47,020 nt of DNA, taken from assembly GCF_022601975.1 (NCBI RefSeq), contig NZ_JAKVIR010000024.1:42953-89972 (forward strand), in the 5' to 3' direction. Under the pieces are notes generated by a model. The model was not told the origin of the DNA and made no database searches. It was given only the letters and a program-made list of their open reading frames with translations. Below are positions 24,564-32,342 of this stretch, one piece after another. The stretch is from Pontibacter sp. E15-1. GTDB taxonomy: Bacteria > Bacteroidota > Bacteroidia > Cytophagales > Hymenobacteraceae. A program made the position numbers and the translations under genes. Numbering within the stretch: position 1 is the stretch's first letter; each line of letters opens with the position of its first letter.

Positions 24564-24681
24564 TTATATTGGATTACAATTGCGTTTTGTACTTAACGGC
24601 AAGTGCCTCCGTGGTGTTAACTATATTCCTGAAAATTGTTAAATTCGGGAGGTGGGCCAAGTGCTGAGGTAGAAGAGCATG

Positions 24682-24828
24682 TTTAAAATTCATCTTTTGG
24701 GCTACAAAACGTCCATCAAGGAACCTGACTTCACCTTTTTATCGCCCCATAGCGCTGCTATGCGGCTCAAAAAACGCTTCGTCAGAACCCTTCCTGAACA
24801 TTTTTCGCTTCCAAAAATGAAATTTAAA
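24682..24828. repeat. 147-bp imperfect fold-back element
   Basis: The sequence from TTTAAAATTCATCTTTTGG to CCAAAAATGAAATTTAAA folds on itself around CATAGC-GCT-GCTATG (centre 24,755). Arms of about 70 nt match through most of their length by hand alignment. It lies upstream of the VOC gene at 24,851. An open frame through it has no coding character. Nothing else is visible in 24,564-24,850. Confidence 0.6.
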
Positions 24829-24850
24829 TATACTCTAAACGCGACCAAAA

Positions 24851-25246
24851 ATGGAGATAAAAAAGATAAAGGAAACCTGCTTGTATGTAACCGACCTGGA
24901 GGCCAGCAAAGCTTTTTACAATGGCAAACTGGGCTTTGCGGTGATAGGTGAAGTGAAGGACCGGCATGTGTTCTTCCGGGCGGGTGCCTCGGTGCTGCTC
25001 TGCTTTATTTCCGAAGCCGCTAAAAAGAGCACTACGCTGCCGCCACACTTTGGCTCAGGGCATCTGCACGTGGCCTTTGAGGTAGCGAAAGACCAGTATG
25101 AGCGGTGGAAGCAGCAGGTTAAGGAAGCAGGAATTGCGGAGGAGCAGGAGTTTGACTGGGGTGGCGGCTACCTCTCGTTCTACTTCCGCGACCCGGACCA
25201 GCACCTGCTGGAGATTGTGATGGAGGGAATGTGGGAGCGGGGCTGA
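24851..25246 (+). CDS. Glyoxalase/bleomycin-resistance (VOC) protein
   Basis: A 131-residue protein with two beta-alpha-beta-beta-beta modules: IKETCLYVTDLEASKAFYNGKLG-type N-terminal half (4-28) and the C-terminal half HLHVAFEVAKDQYERW to DPDQHLLEIVMEG. The His in HLHVAF (about 72-74) and the Glu in LEIV (about 125) are candidate metal ligands, as in FosA-like or dioxygenase-type VOC proteins. Substrate unknown. The G+C content is like that of core genes, unlike the VOC gene at 776. It starts 22 bp after a fold-back element. Confidence 0.85.
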   Translation: MEIKKIKETCLYVTDLEASKAFYNGKLGFAVIGEVKDRHVFFRAGASVLLCFISEAAKKSTTLPPHFGSGHLHVAFEVAKDQYERWKQQVKEAGIAEEQEFDWGGGYLSFYFRDPDQHLLEIVMEGMWERG

Positions 25247-25349
25247 TACATTGCTGCTGAATATCATACACCATTCCAAGTGCAGTGTGCATGCCATAAG
25301 CTGGACAACCCGAAACATTGGCGCGCTTCCGGCTAGTTTTACAACTGGC

Positions 25350-25661
25350 TTACTGTATACCTGTCCCGCCTAGTATTTCGAGTTCTTGTCCTTTTTCCGG
25401 CATACCGTCGAGGATTGGCATCGCCTGAGAAATCAACTCTTTTACTCCCTCCACCTTCAACGAATTGTCGTGGTCTTCTTTGCTGTCCCAGATTTCAGTT
25501 ACCCAAACCGCGTTTTTATCAGTCGTGTCTCTGCTCACCACATACAACTGGCAGCCCTTTGCCGTCGAAACCAGCGCTGATGCCTGAATCAAAATGTCTG
25601 CAAGCTGATCAACGGTACCTTCTTTCGCTTTCAGTTTTCCGTGCAATCCATACTTGTTCAT
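25350..25661 (-). CDS. Antibiotic biosynthesis monooxygenase (ABM) domain protein
   Basis: A 103-residue ferredoxin-like ABM protein of the YgiN/putative quinol monooxygenase type. It shows MNKYGLHGKLKAKEGTVDQL (1-20), GCQLYVVSRDTTDKNAVWVTE (37-57; the central strands) and EIWDSKEDHDNSLK (57-70). Such proteins act as small cofactor-free oxygenases or as heme- or quinone-related enzymes; no specific role can be assigned. It is monocistronic and sits downstream, on the same strand, of the attC-like element that ends the DUF262 segment. No second such element follows, so I take it as resident. Confidence 0.82.
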   Translation of the reverse strand: MNKYGLHGKLKAKEGTVDQLADILIQASALVSTAKGCQLYVVSRDTTDKNAVWVTEIWDSKEDHDNSLKVEGVKELISQAMPILDGMPEKGQELEILGGTGIQ

Positions 25662-25731
25662 AAGCGTTGTTTGGTTTGTTGACTGACTACTATAGTTTTC
25701 TGACGGTTGGGGATGATTTTTATATCTTCTA

Positions 25732-25863
25732 GTAACGGTTTGCAGCTACCCGAAGGTGGCGATTTAGAAGCACTTCACTGTCAACCGAGCACAAACTTAG
25801 ATAGAAGCACAAAGCTTGATTTAACCACTGAACCGCCACTTTTGGGTAGCTGCTGTTAGGCAC
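25732..25863 (-). other. attC-like element ending the DUF262 cassette
   Basis: On the minus strand the 132 bp start with GTGCCTAAC (fits R'' RYYYAAC), then GCAGCTACCCAAAAGTGGCG (inverse of 25,734-25,753 region arm at 25,834-25,853). After 72 bp comes the partner arm (25,742-25,761; 18 of 20 positions pair, the two others G-T), and it ends with GTTAC. GTGCCTAAC is the exact inverse complement of the GTTAGGCAC that opens the segment (27,649-27,657). That is the relation expected between an integron cassette's first bases and its attC R'' box. The closing box GTTACTA only partly fits GTTRRRY. Confidence 0.6.
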
Positions 25864-25866
25864 AGG

Positions 25867-27621
25867 TTACTCAAATAATTTACTGATTGCAAGTAGTTTC
25901 GGCCCTTCTAGCAATATTGTATTTGATCCCTCTCTTGTATAGCTATTATTGCCTACAAATGATAACCCTTTTTGCTTTGGAATCCTTATTCTCACCACAT
26001 TTTTTCGTTTATAGTCAATTAAATCAACTGAAGATAAGATTTGAGATTTTAATGGCTCTGTAAGATCTGAACCTCTTATCGAGGTAAGGATTCTGTTAAT
26101 GTAAGTGTCCATGTCAATTCCTTCAATTGTCAGTTCTCTGTCTATTCCCACGACATACCTATTATTTATTTGGTTTAGCTCAATTCCATCAAGTGAATGC
26201 ACTCTGTCAGCGTCTTGCTTTTTGTCGGCCACACCTATGAAAATAAAACCATCCGCATCTGGACCACAGTTGGCTATTCCGCACATAGTGTTGATCAAAT
26301 CAATATATAACTGCGTGTTAAATTTTCTTTGAGCTGATAAATCATAATAGCCTTGTTTGCATTCATATCTACTAGTTTCAACTTTTGATCTTCGAATTGA
26401 GTTTTCGAAATCAAGAGAAAGCCCTGAACCATGTCTTAAAACTGGAGGATCTTTCTTTACAAAATAATTCTGAATCAGACCTGTGGTTTGGTTAATATTG
26501 TTTATGCGATCTTGAGTAACTGCTGTTTTTGCTGTATATTTCATTTTGGCCTGCAAACCAGACAATGCTGCTACAATTTTATCATCTTGATCAGGTGATT
26601 TCTCTTCCTTAACAACTAAATGAAATACTGCCATGAAAATTGAATAAAATGATCCTTTTACAGGATTACGAGAACCAGGATTAACAACATTCTTGACAGT
26701 GGTTCCCTGGCTTTCAAAAATCTTTTTAACAATGGAAAATGTAACTTTTATTTCATGCATTAATCTATCGCCTCCGTAATGAGTTAATAAAGTATTCATT
26801 TCTTTATTTTCATCTGCATTCTCGTCATACATTGAATTAAAAACTTCTCGGCTAATTGGTAGAGGCTCATTTTTTAGAATACTTGATACGATATCTGCAA
26901 TCATCTCTTCATCTTCACTATCTCTTAGTTGAGATTTCCAGACTATTCCATGTGAACACCAAAATATATCTTCAGCTATCAAACCATATCCTATGTTTTC
27001 ACGATTAGAATCAATGCTTATTTGGGGCATCTGAGAAAGTTCTAAAATATCTTTTGATGAATCACCTCTGATTTCTGATGAAAGTCTTCTTACTACATCT
27101 GCAAAATAATCGGTAACACCAGCTTGTCTTTTTTCTTGAGGACTAAGTTGTTTTCCTCCTGAATTTATCCTTCCAAATATGTCAGTAGTCTTTTCTTCTT
27201 CCGCAGATGGATAGATTGTTACTGCTAATTGATAATCTAAAATATTTGCACATTTTTCAGGTGCTAAAAGTAAAGAGGGATTCATTTGTGCTTCAAAAAC
27301 ACCATTTTCAGATTCCTGCTTAGCTCTTGCAGATTGTTCTATGTCAAAATACAATTCATTTACAGCAAACCTATTTTCTATATAAGAGAAGATAGCATTA
27401 AGCCTCTGTAATCCATCAATTATCTCCAATTTGCCTTCCTTTGTCTGAGCAAGAAGGATTAAAGGAATAGGCAAACCATTTAAGATACTGTCAATTAGAA
27501 ATGCCTTTTCATCAACAGTCCAAACAAGTTTCCTTTGATATTTTCTATTGACCAAAAATATTTCTTCCGTATAATTTCTATACGCTTCTTGTAGGCTCAT
27601 TCCTCTTGGCGTGATACTCAT
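25867..27621 (-). CDS. DUF262 - Schlafen AlbA_2 fusion protein (putative defence)
   Basis: A 584-residue two-domain protein. Residues about 20-180 are a DUF262 (GmrSD N-terminal, ParB-like) domain: RKYQRKLVWT (26-35), LIDSILNGLPIPLILL (42-57), the NTP-site motif IDGLQRL (68-74) and FGRINSGGKQLSPQEKRQ (149-166). A helical middle (about 200-400) follows. Residues about 412-575 look like an AlbA_2/Schlafen domain: ETSRYECK (415-422), GFIFIGVADK (458-467). E415, E420 and D466 occupy the places of the Schlafen three-carboxylate nuclease pocket by hand alignment. DUF262 effectors normally carry an HNH-type partner, so this pairing is unusual. The gene is very AT-rich, alone, and enclosed by cassette-type boundaries. 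Activity is inferred, not shown. Confidence 0.75.
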   Translation of the reverse strand: MSITPRGMSLQEAYRNYTEEIFLVNRKYQRKLVWTVDEKAFLIDSILNGLPIPLILLAQTKEGKLEIIDGLQRLNAIFSYIENRFAVNELYFDIEQSARAKQESENGVFEAQMNPSLLLAPEKCANILDYQLAVTIYPSAEEEKTTDIFGRINSGGKQLSPQEKRQAGVTDYFADVVRRLSSEIRGDSSKDILELSQMPQISIDSNRENIGYGLIAEDIFWCSHGIVWKSQLRDSEDEEMIADIVSSILKNEPLPISREVFNSMYDENADENKEMNTLLTHYGGDRLMHEIKVTFSIVKKIFESQGTTVKNVVNPGSRNPVKGSFYSIFMAVFHLVVKEEKSPDQDDKIVAALSGLQAKMKYTAKTAVTQDRINNINQTTGLIQNYFVKKDPPVLRHGSGLSLDFENSIRRSKVETSRYECKQGYYDLSAQRKFNTQLYIDLINTMCGIANCGPDADGFIFIGVADKKQDADRVHSLDGIELNQINNRYVVGIDRELTIEGIDMDTYINRILTSIRGSDLTEPLKSQILSSVDLIDYKRKNVVRIRIPKQKGLSFVGNNSYTREGSNTILLEGPKLLAISKLFE

Positions 27622-27648
27622 ATATTTCGATTTTTAGTTTTTTAACTT

Positions 27649-27694
27649 GTGCCTAACTAGCTGCTAAATGGAACCATATTCGGCTTATCTGCAC
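27649..27694 (-). other. Cassette boundary: GTTAGGCAC box plus conserved outer motif
   Basis: Minus strand: GTGCAGATAAGCCGAAT, ATGGTTCCATTTAGC, AGCTA, then GTTAGGCAC (27,649-27,657), which fits the core site GTTRRRY. The box is 27 bp before the DUF262-fusion start. The 37 nt outside it match the boundary at 2,979-3,014 at 30 positions. Confidence 0.6.
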
Positions 27695-27766
27695 TATATA
27701 TGGAGTTTGGCTTGACTATCTAAATATAGTAAAATACCCTGAAAGCATAAGAGAGGCATTAGAAAT

Positions 27767-28414
27767 TTACAACTGCTGATGCACAGCCAGTAAAGTCTCT
27801 GGATGGAGGGTATGGCCGCTTTCGAAGGTATAAACCTGTGGCTGTATACCTAACTGTGCCATCAATGCTTGTTTCTGTTCCAGTTTCTCGGGGGTGATAA
27901 ACTGGTCCTGGGTGCCGTATACCAGTGCCACGGGCAGATGCGCAAAGGCGGCTTTGCCAGCCGTGAAGTCAATGTCTTCGGGGAAGGCTGCGGCCCAAAG
28001 CACGAGGCGGTGCACTGGAACATTGCCGTTTGCCAGCCAACGCGATACGGCGGCCCCGCCCTGCGAGAAGCCCAACACTGTGACTCTGACGTTTTCGGGG
28101 AGTTGTTTCAGTTGTTCGGCCAGGAGCAGGTCGAGGTAGTGGGTCTGGTCGTCTATTTCGGAAAGGCGGTCTTCTTTGGTCATCCAGGTGGCACCCACGC
28201 GGCCAGAGAACCCATCGAGGTAAAACCGCGACATCGCCTCGGGAGCAACCACCAGGGTTTTGCCATCATCCAAAACGCTGAAATGGCGCAGGAAGTAGCG
28301 GCCCAGCTGCCCATACCCATGGCAAACGATCCAGAGGTCCTGAATGGCATCGGAGGGCGTGCCAAGGGTATAATAGCGGGCAGTGCGGGGTACGGTAAGT
28401 TTGTGTTCTTCCAC
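27767..28414 (-). CDS. Alpha/beta hydrolase, phospholipase/carboxylesterase type
   Basis: A 215-residue cytoplasmic serine hydrolase. It shows WIVCHGYGQLGRYFL (28-42; oxyanion region HGYG), VVAPEAMSRFYLDGF (55-69), the nucleophile elbow GFSQGG (about 114-119), YGTQDQFIT with the acid (about 170-178) and FESGHTLHPE with the His (about 197-206). It resembles the YpfH/EstB-like carboxylesterase group; the substrate is unknown. It lies 62 bp downstream of cdd on the same strand and may share its transcript. Its 3' flank is where the DUF262 segment begins. Confidence 0.85.
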   Translation of the reverse strand: MEEHKLTVPRTARYYTLGTPSDAIQDLWIVCHGYGQLGRYFLRHFSVLDDGKTLVVAPEAMSRFYLDGFSGRVGATWMTKEDRLSEIDDQTHYLDLLLAEQLKQLPENVRVTVLGFSQGGAAVSRWLANGNVPVHRLVLWAAAFPEDIDFTAGKAAFAHLPVALVYGTQDQFITPEKLEQKQALMAQLGIQPQVYTFESGHTLHPETLLAVHQQL

Positions 28415-28476
28415 AAGTAGTCTTTACGTAAACATAGGCTAAACCTGGAACGCATATCCCAGCAAGCCCAACTCAT

Positions 28477-28959
28477 CTAAAGGTGTTCTTTGTTGAACTG
28501 AAAAGGAAGCAGATCTGCTACATTCTTAAAGCGGTAGAACTTGCCGTCTGCGGCCTGGAGCAACACCGGGATAGTCTCTTTTTGCTTGTGCTCGTACTCA
28601 GCCATTACCTGTCGGCAGGCACCGCAGGGCATGGCGGGCAGAAATTGCATTTCTTCTCGGCGACGGGCCGTTACAGCCAGCAACTTTATTTTTTTGTTGG
28701 GGTGATGCGCACTCAGGGCAAAAAGCGCGGTACGCTCAGCACAAAGCCCCGACGGGTAAGCAGCGTTCTCCTGGTTGCTTCCTTTAAACATACTGCCGTC
28801 TTCTAAAACCAGCGCGGCACCCACCAAAAAGTTAGAGTACGGCGCATAGGCATCGTTCGCGGCTTCCTGGGCCAGTTGCATGGCCTGGCGCTCTGGCGCT
28901 GTCAGCTCAGCGGGATCCAGCACATCCACTCGAATATGTATCTCTATTGTACTTGCCAT
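28477..28959 (-). CDS. cdd: Cytidine deaminase
   Basis: Cdd hydrolyses cytidine and deoxycytidine to uridines in pyrimidine salvage. The 160-residue protein is of the small tetrameric kind. YAPYSNFLVGAALVLEDG (37-54) is the substrate side, NAAYPSGLCAERTALFA (65-81) has the catalytic Cys-Ala-Glu, and PCGACRQVMAEYE (109-121) supplies two zinc cysteines, completing a three-Cys site. It is slightly longer than the usual 130-140 because of an N-terminal extension (MASTIEIHIRVDVLDPAEL). The hydrolase gene follows by 62 bp. Confidence 0.94.
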   Translation of the reverse strand: MASTIEIHIRVDVLDPAELTAPERQAMQLAQEAANDAYAPYSNFLVGAALVLEDGSMFKGSNQENAAYPSGLCAERTALFALSAHHPNKKIKLLAVTARRREEMQFLPAMPCGACRQVMAEYEHKQKETIPVLLQAADGKFYRFKNVADLLPFQFNKEHL

Positions 28960-29089
28960 GTCATCATCATTCGGTCAAAAAAAGTGGAGAAGGGCTTTAA
29001 ATGTAAGCTAATATTCCGACATTCCCATATAGATTACTTGCCTTACTGGCCGTAATAGTTAAATTAAGGCTGAACTTGCCACCTATGCT

Positions 29090-30436
29090 ATGAAACGAAT
29101 CCTGCTGCTTGGTGCCGGACGCTCGGCCTCTTCCCTCATCCAATACCTACTGCACCACGCTGCCACCGAAGACTGGCACCTCCGGATCGGAGACATTTCG
29201 GTGGCGCACCTGCAACCCTTGACCGACGCGCTGACCTATGCCGATCTCCTGGTGTTTGATGTGCACAACGAGCGCCAACGGGCAGAGGAGGTGGCGCAGG
29301 CCGACCTCGTGATCTCAATGTTACCGGCAGCGTTTCATGCGGAAGTGGCACGCGAGTGCCTGCAAAAGAGCAAACACCTGATCACGGCCAGTTACGTGTC
29401 GCCTGCCATCCGGGAGTTGCACGAAGAGGCGCGGCAAAAGGGCCTGACCTTTATCATGGAGTCCGGCCTCGATCCGGGCATCGACCACATGTCAGCGATG
29501 GCGGTGATTGAGCGCATCAAGGCAGCTGGTGGCCAGATCACGTCTTTCAAGTCCTATACCGGCGGACTGGTAGCCCCAGAGTCTGACACCAACCCCTGGC
29601 GGTATAAATTCACCTGGAACCCGCGCAACGTGGTGTTGGCTGGGCAGGGCACAGCCAAGTACATCAAAAACGGCACGTATACCTACATTCCATACCACCA
29701 ACTGTTCCGGCGCACCGATGCCCTGGAGGTAGCGGGGTATGGCGCCTTCGAAGGCTATGTCAACCGCGACTCGCTGAGTTACCGCGAACTCTACGGCCTC
29801 CGCGACATCCCGACGATGCTGCGCGGCACCCTGCGTCGCCCTGGTTACTGCACTGCCTGGGACACCTTCGTGCAGCTCGGCCTCACCGACGATAGCTATA
29901 CCCTCGAAGGCTCCCAGCACATGACGCACCGCAGCTTCATAGCCGCTTTTTTACCACCCGCCACCACAACAAACCAAAGCATACCCGAACGCCTGAGCGC
30001 CTACCTGCACCTCCCGGTTGATGGCGAGGTGATCAAGAAACTAGCATGGCTGGGGTTGTTTGATGAGACTCCGGTAGCCCTGCCCGATGCTACCCCCGCA
30101 CAAGTACTGGAGCAAATCCTGAAAGCAAAATGGACCCTGGCCCCCGGCGACAAGGACATGATCGTGATGCAGCACCTGTTTGAATATGAACTAAGCGGAG
30201 AAAAGCACACCGTAACATCCGCGTTGGTAGCAACCGGCGACGATGAAGTGCACACAGCTATGGCCAAAACCGTGGGCCTGCCCGTCGGGATACTGGCCCG
30301 GCTGCTGCTACAAGGCAAGATAAAACAGCAAGGCGTGGTAGTGCCGGTATACCCCGACTTGTATGCCCCTGTGCTGGAAGAACTGAAGCAGTATGGGATT
30401 GATTTTGTGGAGAAAGACAGTAGGGTGGGGGAGTAG
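29090..30436 (+). CDS. Saccharopine dehydrogenase family protein
   Basis: A 448-residue NAD(P)-dependent oxidoreductase with a Rossmann domain (MKRILLLGAGRSASSLIQYL, 1-20) and MLPAAFHAEVAREC near 81-94. GLDPGIDHMSAM (about 125-136) and FKSYTGGLVAPESDTNPWRYKF (about 151-172), characteristic of LYS9/LysX-type saccharopine reductases, follow, then the C-terminal substrate domain. Members form or cleave saccharopine in lysine metabolism, but bacterial homologues also act in polyamine or other pathways. No lysine gene is adjacent. Length matches the glutamate-forming class. Confidence 0.85.
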   Translation: MKRILLLGAGRSASSLIQYLLHHAATEDWHLRIGDISVAHLQPLTDALTYADLLVFDVHNERQRAEEVAQADLVISMLPAAFHAEVARECLQKSKHLITASYVSPAIRELHEEARQKGLTFIMESGLDPGIDHMSAMAVIERIKAAGGQITSFKSYTGGLVAPESDTNPWRYKFTWNPRNVVLAGQGTAKYIKNGTYTYIPYHQLFRRTDALEVAGYGAFEGYVNRDSLSYRELYGLRDIPTMLRGTLRRPGYCTAWDTFVQLGLTDDSYTLEGSQHMTHRSFIAAFLPPATTTNQSIPERLSAYLHLPVDGEVIKKLAWLGLFDETPVALPDATPAQVLEQILKAKWTLAPGDKDMIVMQHLFEYELSGEKHTVTSALVATGDDEVHTAMAKTVGLPVGILARLLLQGKIKQQGVVVPVYPDLYAPVLEELKQYGIDFVEKDSRVGE

Positions 30437-30470
30437 CCGAGAGCTACGGATTTTAACTATTCCTACGATT

Positions 30471-30505
30471 AACCCACCCCTGCCCCTCCGAGGAGGGGAA
30501 TTTTA
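30471..30505. repeat. REP-like palindromic repeat R2 (inverse orientation)
   Basis: AACCCACCCCTG, then CCCCTCCGAGGAGGGGAATT; the core CCCCTCC-GA-GGAGGGG folds. It pairs with R3 at 30,676-30,715 in opposite orientation, enclosing the multi-hairpin repeat copy 1. Confidence 0.82.
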
Positions 30506-30550
30506 ATACTGTGAAAAAAATCTCCTCGGAGCAGGACTGTTTTATTCCAC

Positions 30551-30672
30551 CATTGCCTTCGCTCGCGTCTCGCGAGTGTAAGGTATAATTGGGCCTCTGG
30601 CCCAGTCGATTTACAAACTCGACGCTATAGAAAGACACCCCGAAAGCTTTCGGGGCGCCAGTAAAATAGAGA
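30551..30672. repeat. Multi-hairpin repeat, copy 1 (about 122 bp)
   Basis: It starts CATTGCCTTCGCTCGC and ends GGGGCGCCAGTAAAATAGA. Consecutive potential stems are CTCGCG/CGCGAG, TGGGCC/GGCCCA, GTCGA/TCGAC and the perfect CCCCGAAAG/CTTTCGGGG. Copy 2 is at 31,576-31,697. Differences between copies tend to keep pairing in the later stems. The 30,437-30,764 gap holds this and two REPs but no gene. Confidence 0.82.
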
Positions 30673-30675
30673 ATT

Positions 30676-30715
30676 TAATTCCCCTCCTCGGAGGGGTAGG
30701 GGTGGGTTAATTTTT
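30676..30715. repeat. REP-like palindromic repeat R3
   Basis: AATTCCCCTCCTCGGAGGGG followed by TAGGGGTGGGTT; the mirror partner of R2. Confidence 0.82.
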
Positions 30716-30764
30716 GAGATGTGTGTCGTCCAGCTTTCTCCTAGTACCGATTTGGCAAAGAGAG

Positions 30765-31481
30765 CTACAAATGCAGATAATAAGGCTGCAGCAAGGCCAC
30801 AAACTCCGGGGTATAAGTCGTTTTATCCTGCTGCCGGATATAGAATTGCTTAGTAACAGGAGCCTCTATGGGAACTCTGCCAAAAGTTTGGATATGCCGG
30901 ATGCATTTGCCGCCCACATAGGTATAAACCGCTATCGTTTCGGACAGGTATAGCTTGTGTTCCGCTGCCGATTTCTCAAAATAGAGCGCTTCGGCGGGAG
31001 GGAGCAGCAGGTATAAACAGCCATTGGAAGAAAGATGTGCCTGGGCAAATTGCAGGATATCCTCAAAAAACAGATCGCCGGTATGCTTGGCGGTGTTTTT
31101 GGCAGCACTGTCTGATTTAAGCGAAGCCAGGAAAAACGGCGGATTTGAGAGAATCACATCGTATGGCAAATGATGTTGCGCCGCATACTGTTGCAGCGAC
31201 AGCGGGTGCAGCGTTAGCCTATCGGCCCAGGGGCTGGCCGCAAAATTTTCCGTAGCCTGCAGCTGTGCCTCCGGGTGTATCTCCACGGCATCTATCGTCG
31301 CCTCGGTGCGTTGCGCCACCTGTAGCGACAGCAGCCCCGTGCCTGCGCCAATATCCAGTACCCGCTTTGCCCCAGCAACGTTGAGGTAGGCCCCAAACAC
31401 GCAGGAGTCCGTGCAAACCTTCATCGCGCACCTGTCCTGCTCCACCCGGAACTGCTTAAACTGGAAGTAGGTGTTGGCCAT
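30765..31481 (-). CDS. trmN6: tRNA1(Val) A37 N6-methyltransferase (TrmN6/YfiC)
   Basis: TrmN6 methylates A37 of tRNA-Val using SAM. The 238-residue enzyme begins FQFKQFRVEQDRCAMKVCTD (6-25), the family's N-terminal signature. It has SAM motif I VLDIGAGTGLLSLQVA (about 41-56), VEIHPEAQLQATEN, and the adenine-methylase motif ILSNPPFF (about 108-115). The acidic-Asn NPPF motif indicates an N6-adenine target. The C-terminus TPEFVALLQPYYLHL is typical. It is monocistronic between two repeat-filled gaps. Confidence 0.9.
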   Translation of the reverse strand: MANTYFQFKQFRVEQDRCAMKVCTDSCVFGAYLNVAGAKRVLDIGAGTGLLSLQVAQRTEATIDAVEIHPEAQLQATENFAASPWADRLTLHPLSLQQYAAQHHLPYDVILSNPPFFLASLKSDSAAKNTAKHTGDLFFEDILQFAQAHLSSNGCLYLLLPPAEALYFEKSAAEHKLYLSETIAVYTYVGGKCIRHIQTFGRVPIEAPVTKQFYIRQQDKTTYTPEFVALLQPYYLHL

Positions 31482-31575
31482 GGGTTTTGAGGAGATTTGA
31501 GGAGGTATAGAATTTTGAAAGTCTGGTTCGGAAGTAGAGCCCCATCACTTCAGGTGCAGGGGCTTTTCATGCTAA

Positions 31576-31697
31576 CATTGCCTTCGCTCGCATATTGCGC
31601 GTGTAGAATATAGTTGGGCCTCCAGCCCAGTCGAGTTGCAAACTCGACATCATTTTTAGACACCCCGAAAGCTTTCGGGGCGCCAGTAAAAAATAGA
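31576..31697. repeat. Multi-hairpin repeat, copy 2
   Basis: The same element as at 30,551. Here the third stem is extended to GTCGAGTT/AACTCGAC around GCA and the last stem CCCCGAAAG/CTTTCGGGG is unchanged. It is followed by GAGGGACAGG, a remnant of the REP tail. Confidence 0.82.
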
Positions 31698-31724
31698 ATG
31701 GAGGGACAGGTTAATCGTAAGAAG

Positions 31725-31763
31725 AATTCACTCATTCAAAACTCAGTCATTCAATTATTCAAA
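31725..31763. repeat. CATTCAAAA-type low-complexity repeat
   Basis: TCACTCATTCAAAACTCAGT and CATTCAATTATTCAAAACT precede the 3' end of rnhA. Inverse or direct relatives flank rnhA on the other side (32,233-32,275) and marC (32,312-32,342: CATTCAAAAATCAGTCATTC). These are short-period arrays bordering genes, not coding. Confidence 0.6.
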
Positions 31764-31764
31764 A

Positions 31765-32229
31765 CTAACTCGGCTGCGAAACGCCGGACTCAAAGCCTTC
31801 ATCGATCAGGAGATTGGAGGAGAGGGCGCTTTCTACGGCCAGTTCGTCGCAGCGCTCGTTCTCGGGGTGGCCAGCGTGGCCTTTCACCCAGACAAACTTT
31901 ACCTGGTGCTTGGGGTAGATGCGCAAAAATCGGGCCCAGAGGTCGGAGTTGGCTTTGCCTTTATACCCCTTTTTTTGCCAGCCAAACACCCAGCGCTTCT
32001 CCACCGCATCCACCACGTACTTTGAGTCGGAGTAAACGGTGACGGGCATGCCGGGCTTGGTAATGGACTCCAGGCCCTTGATCACGGCGAGCAACTCCAT
32101 GCGGTTGTTGGTGGTTTTACGGAAGCCCTCGCTTATTTCCTTTACATGGTGCTTCCAGCGTAAAATCACGCCATACCCGCCGGGGCCGGGGTTGCCGCGC
32201 GAAGAGCCGTCTGTGTAAAGTTCGATCAT
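31765..32229 (-). CDS. rnhA: Ribonuclease HI
   Basis: RNase HI degrades RNA in RNA-DNA hybrids. The 154 residues show all four catalytic acids: Asp7 in ELYTDGSSRGNPGPGGYG, Glu in NNRMELLAV (about 45), Asp in YSDSKYVVD (about 67) and Asp in NERCDELAV (about 132). The loop His lies in WVKGHAGHPE. Length is normal and the basic protrusion EKRWVFGWQKKGYKGK is present. It is bounded on both sides by CATTCAAAA-type repeats. Confidence 0.96.
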   Translation of the reverse strand: MIELYTDGSSRGNPGPGGYGVILRWKHHVKEISEGFRKTTNNRMELLAVIKGLESITKPGMPVTVYSDSKYVVDAVEKRWVFGWQKKGYKGKANSDLWARFLRIYPKHQVKFVWVKGHAGHPENERCDELAVESALSSNLLIDEGFESGVSQPS

Positions 32230-32342
32230 AGGTTAATTTTGAATAATTGAATGACTGTATCTTGAATGAGTGGTTATATTAATTTTGAAATTATGCTTAG
32301 GCGTCTTTTCCATTCGATCATTCAAAAATCAGTCATTCAAAA

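Noticed and set aside
24679..24951. Open frame running through the fold-back element into the VOC gene
   Set aside because: It consists largely of the palindrome and overlaps a convincing gene in another frame.
25350..25661. ABM protein as a second cassette downstream of the DUF262 segment
   Set aside because: After its stop there is no inverse complement of the preceding GTTACTAG box and no foldable element; its base composition resembles the core genes.
30453..31735. Related peptides encoded by the two copies of the 122-bp repeat
   Set aside because: The similarity of the two short frames follows from DNA repeat identity. No start context or protein-level conservation supports translation.
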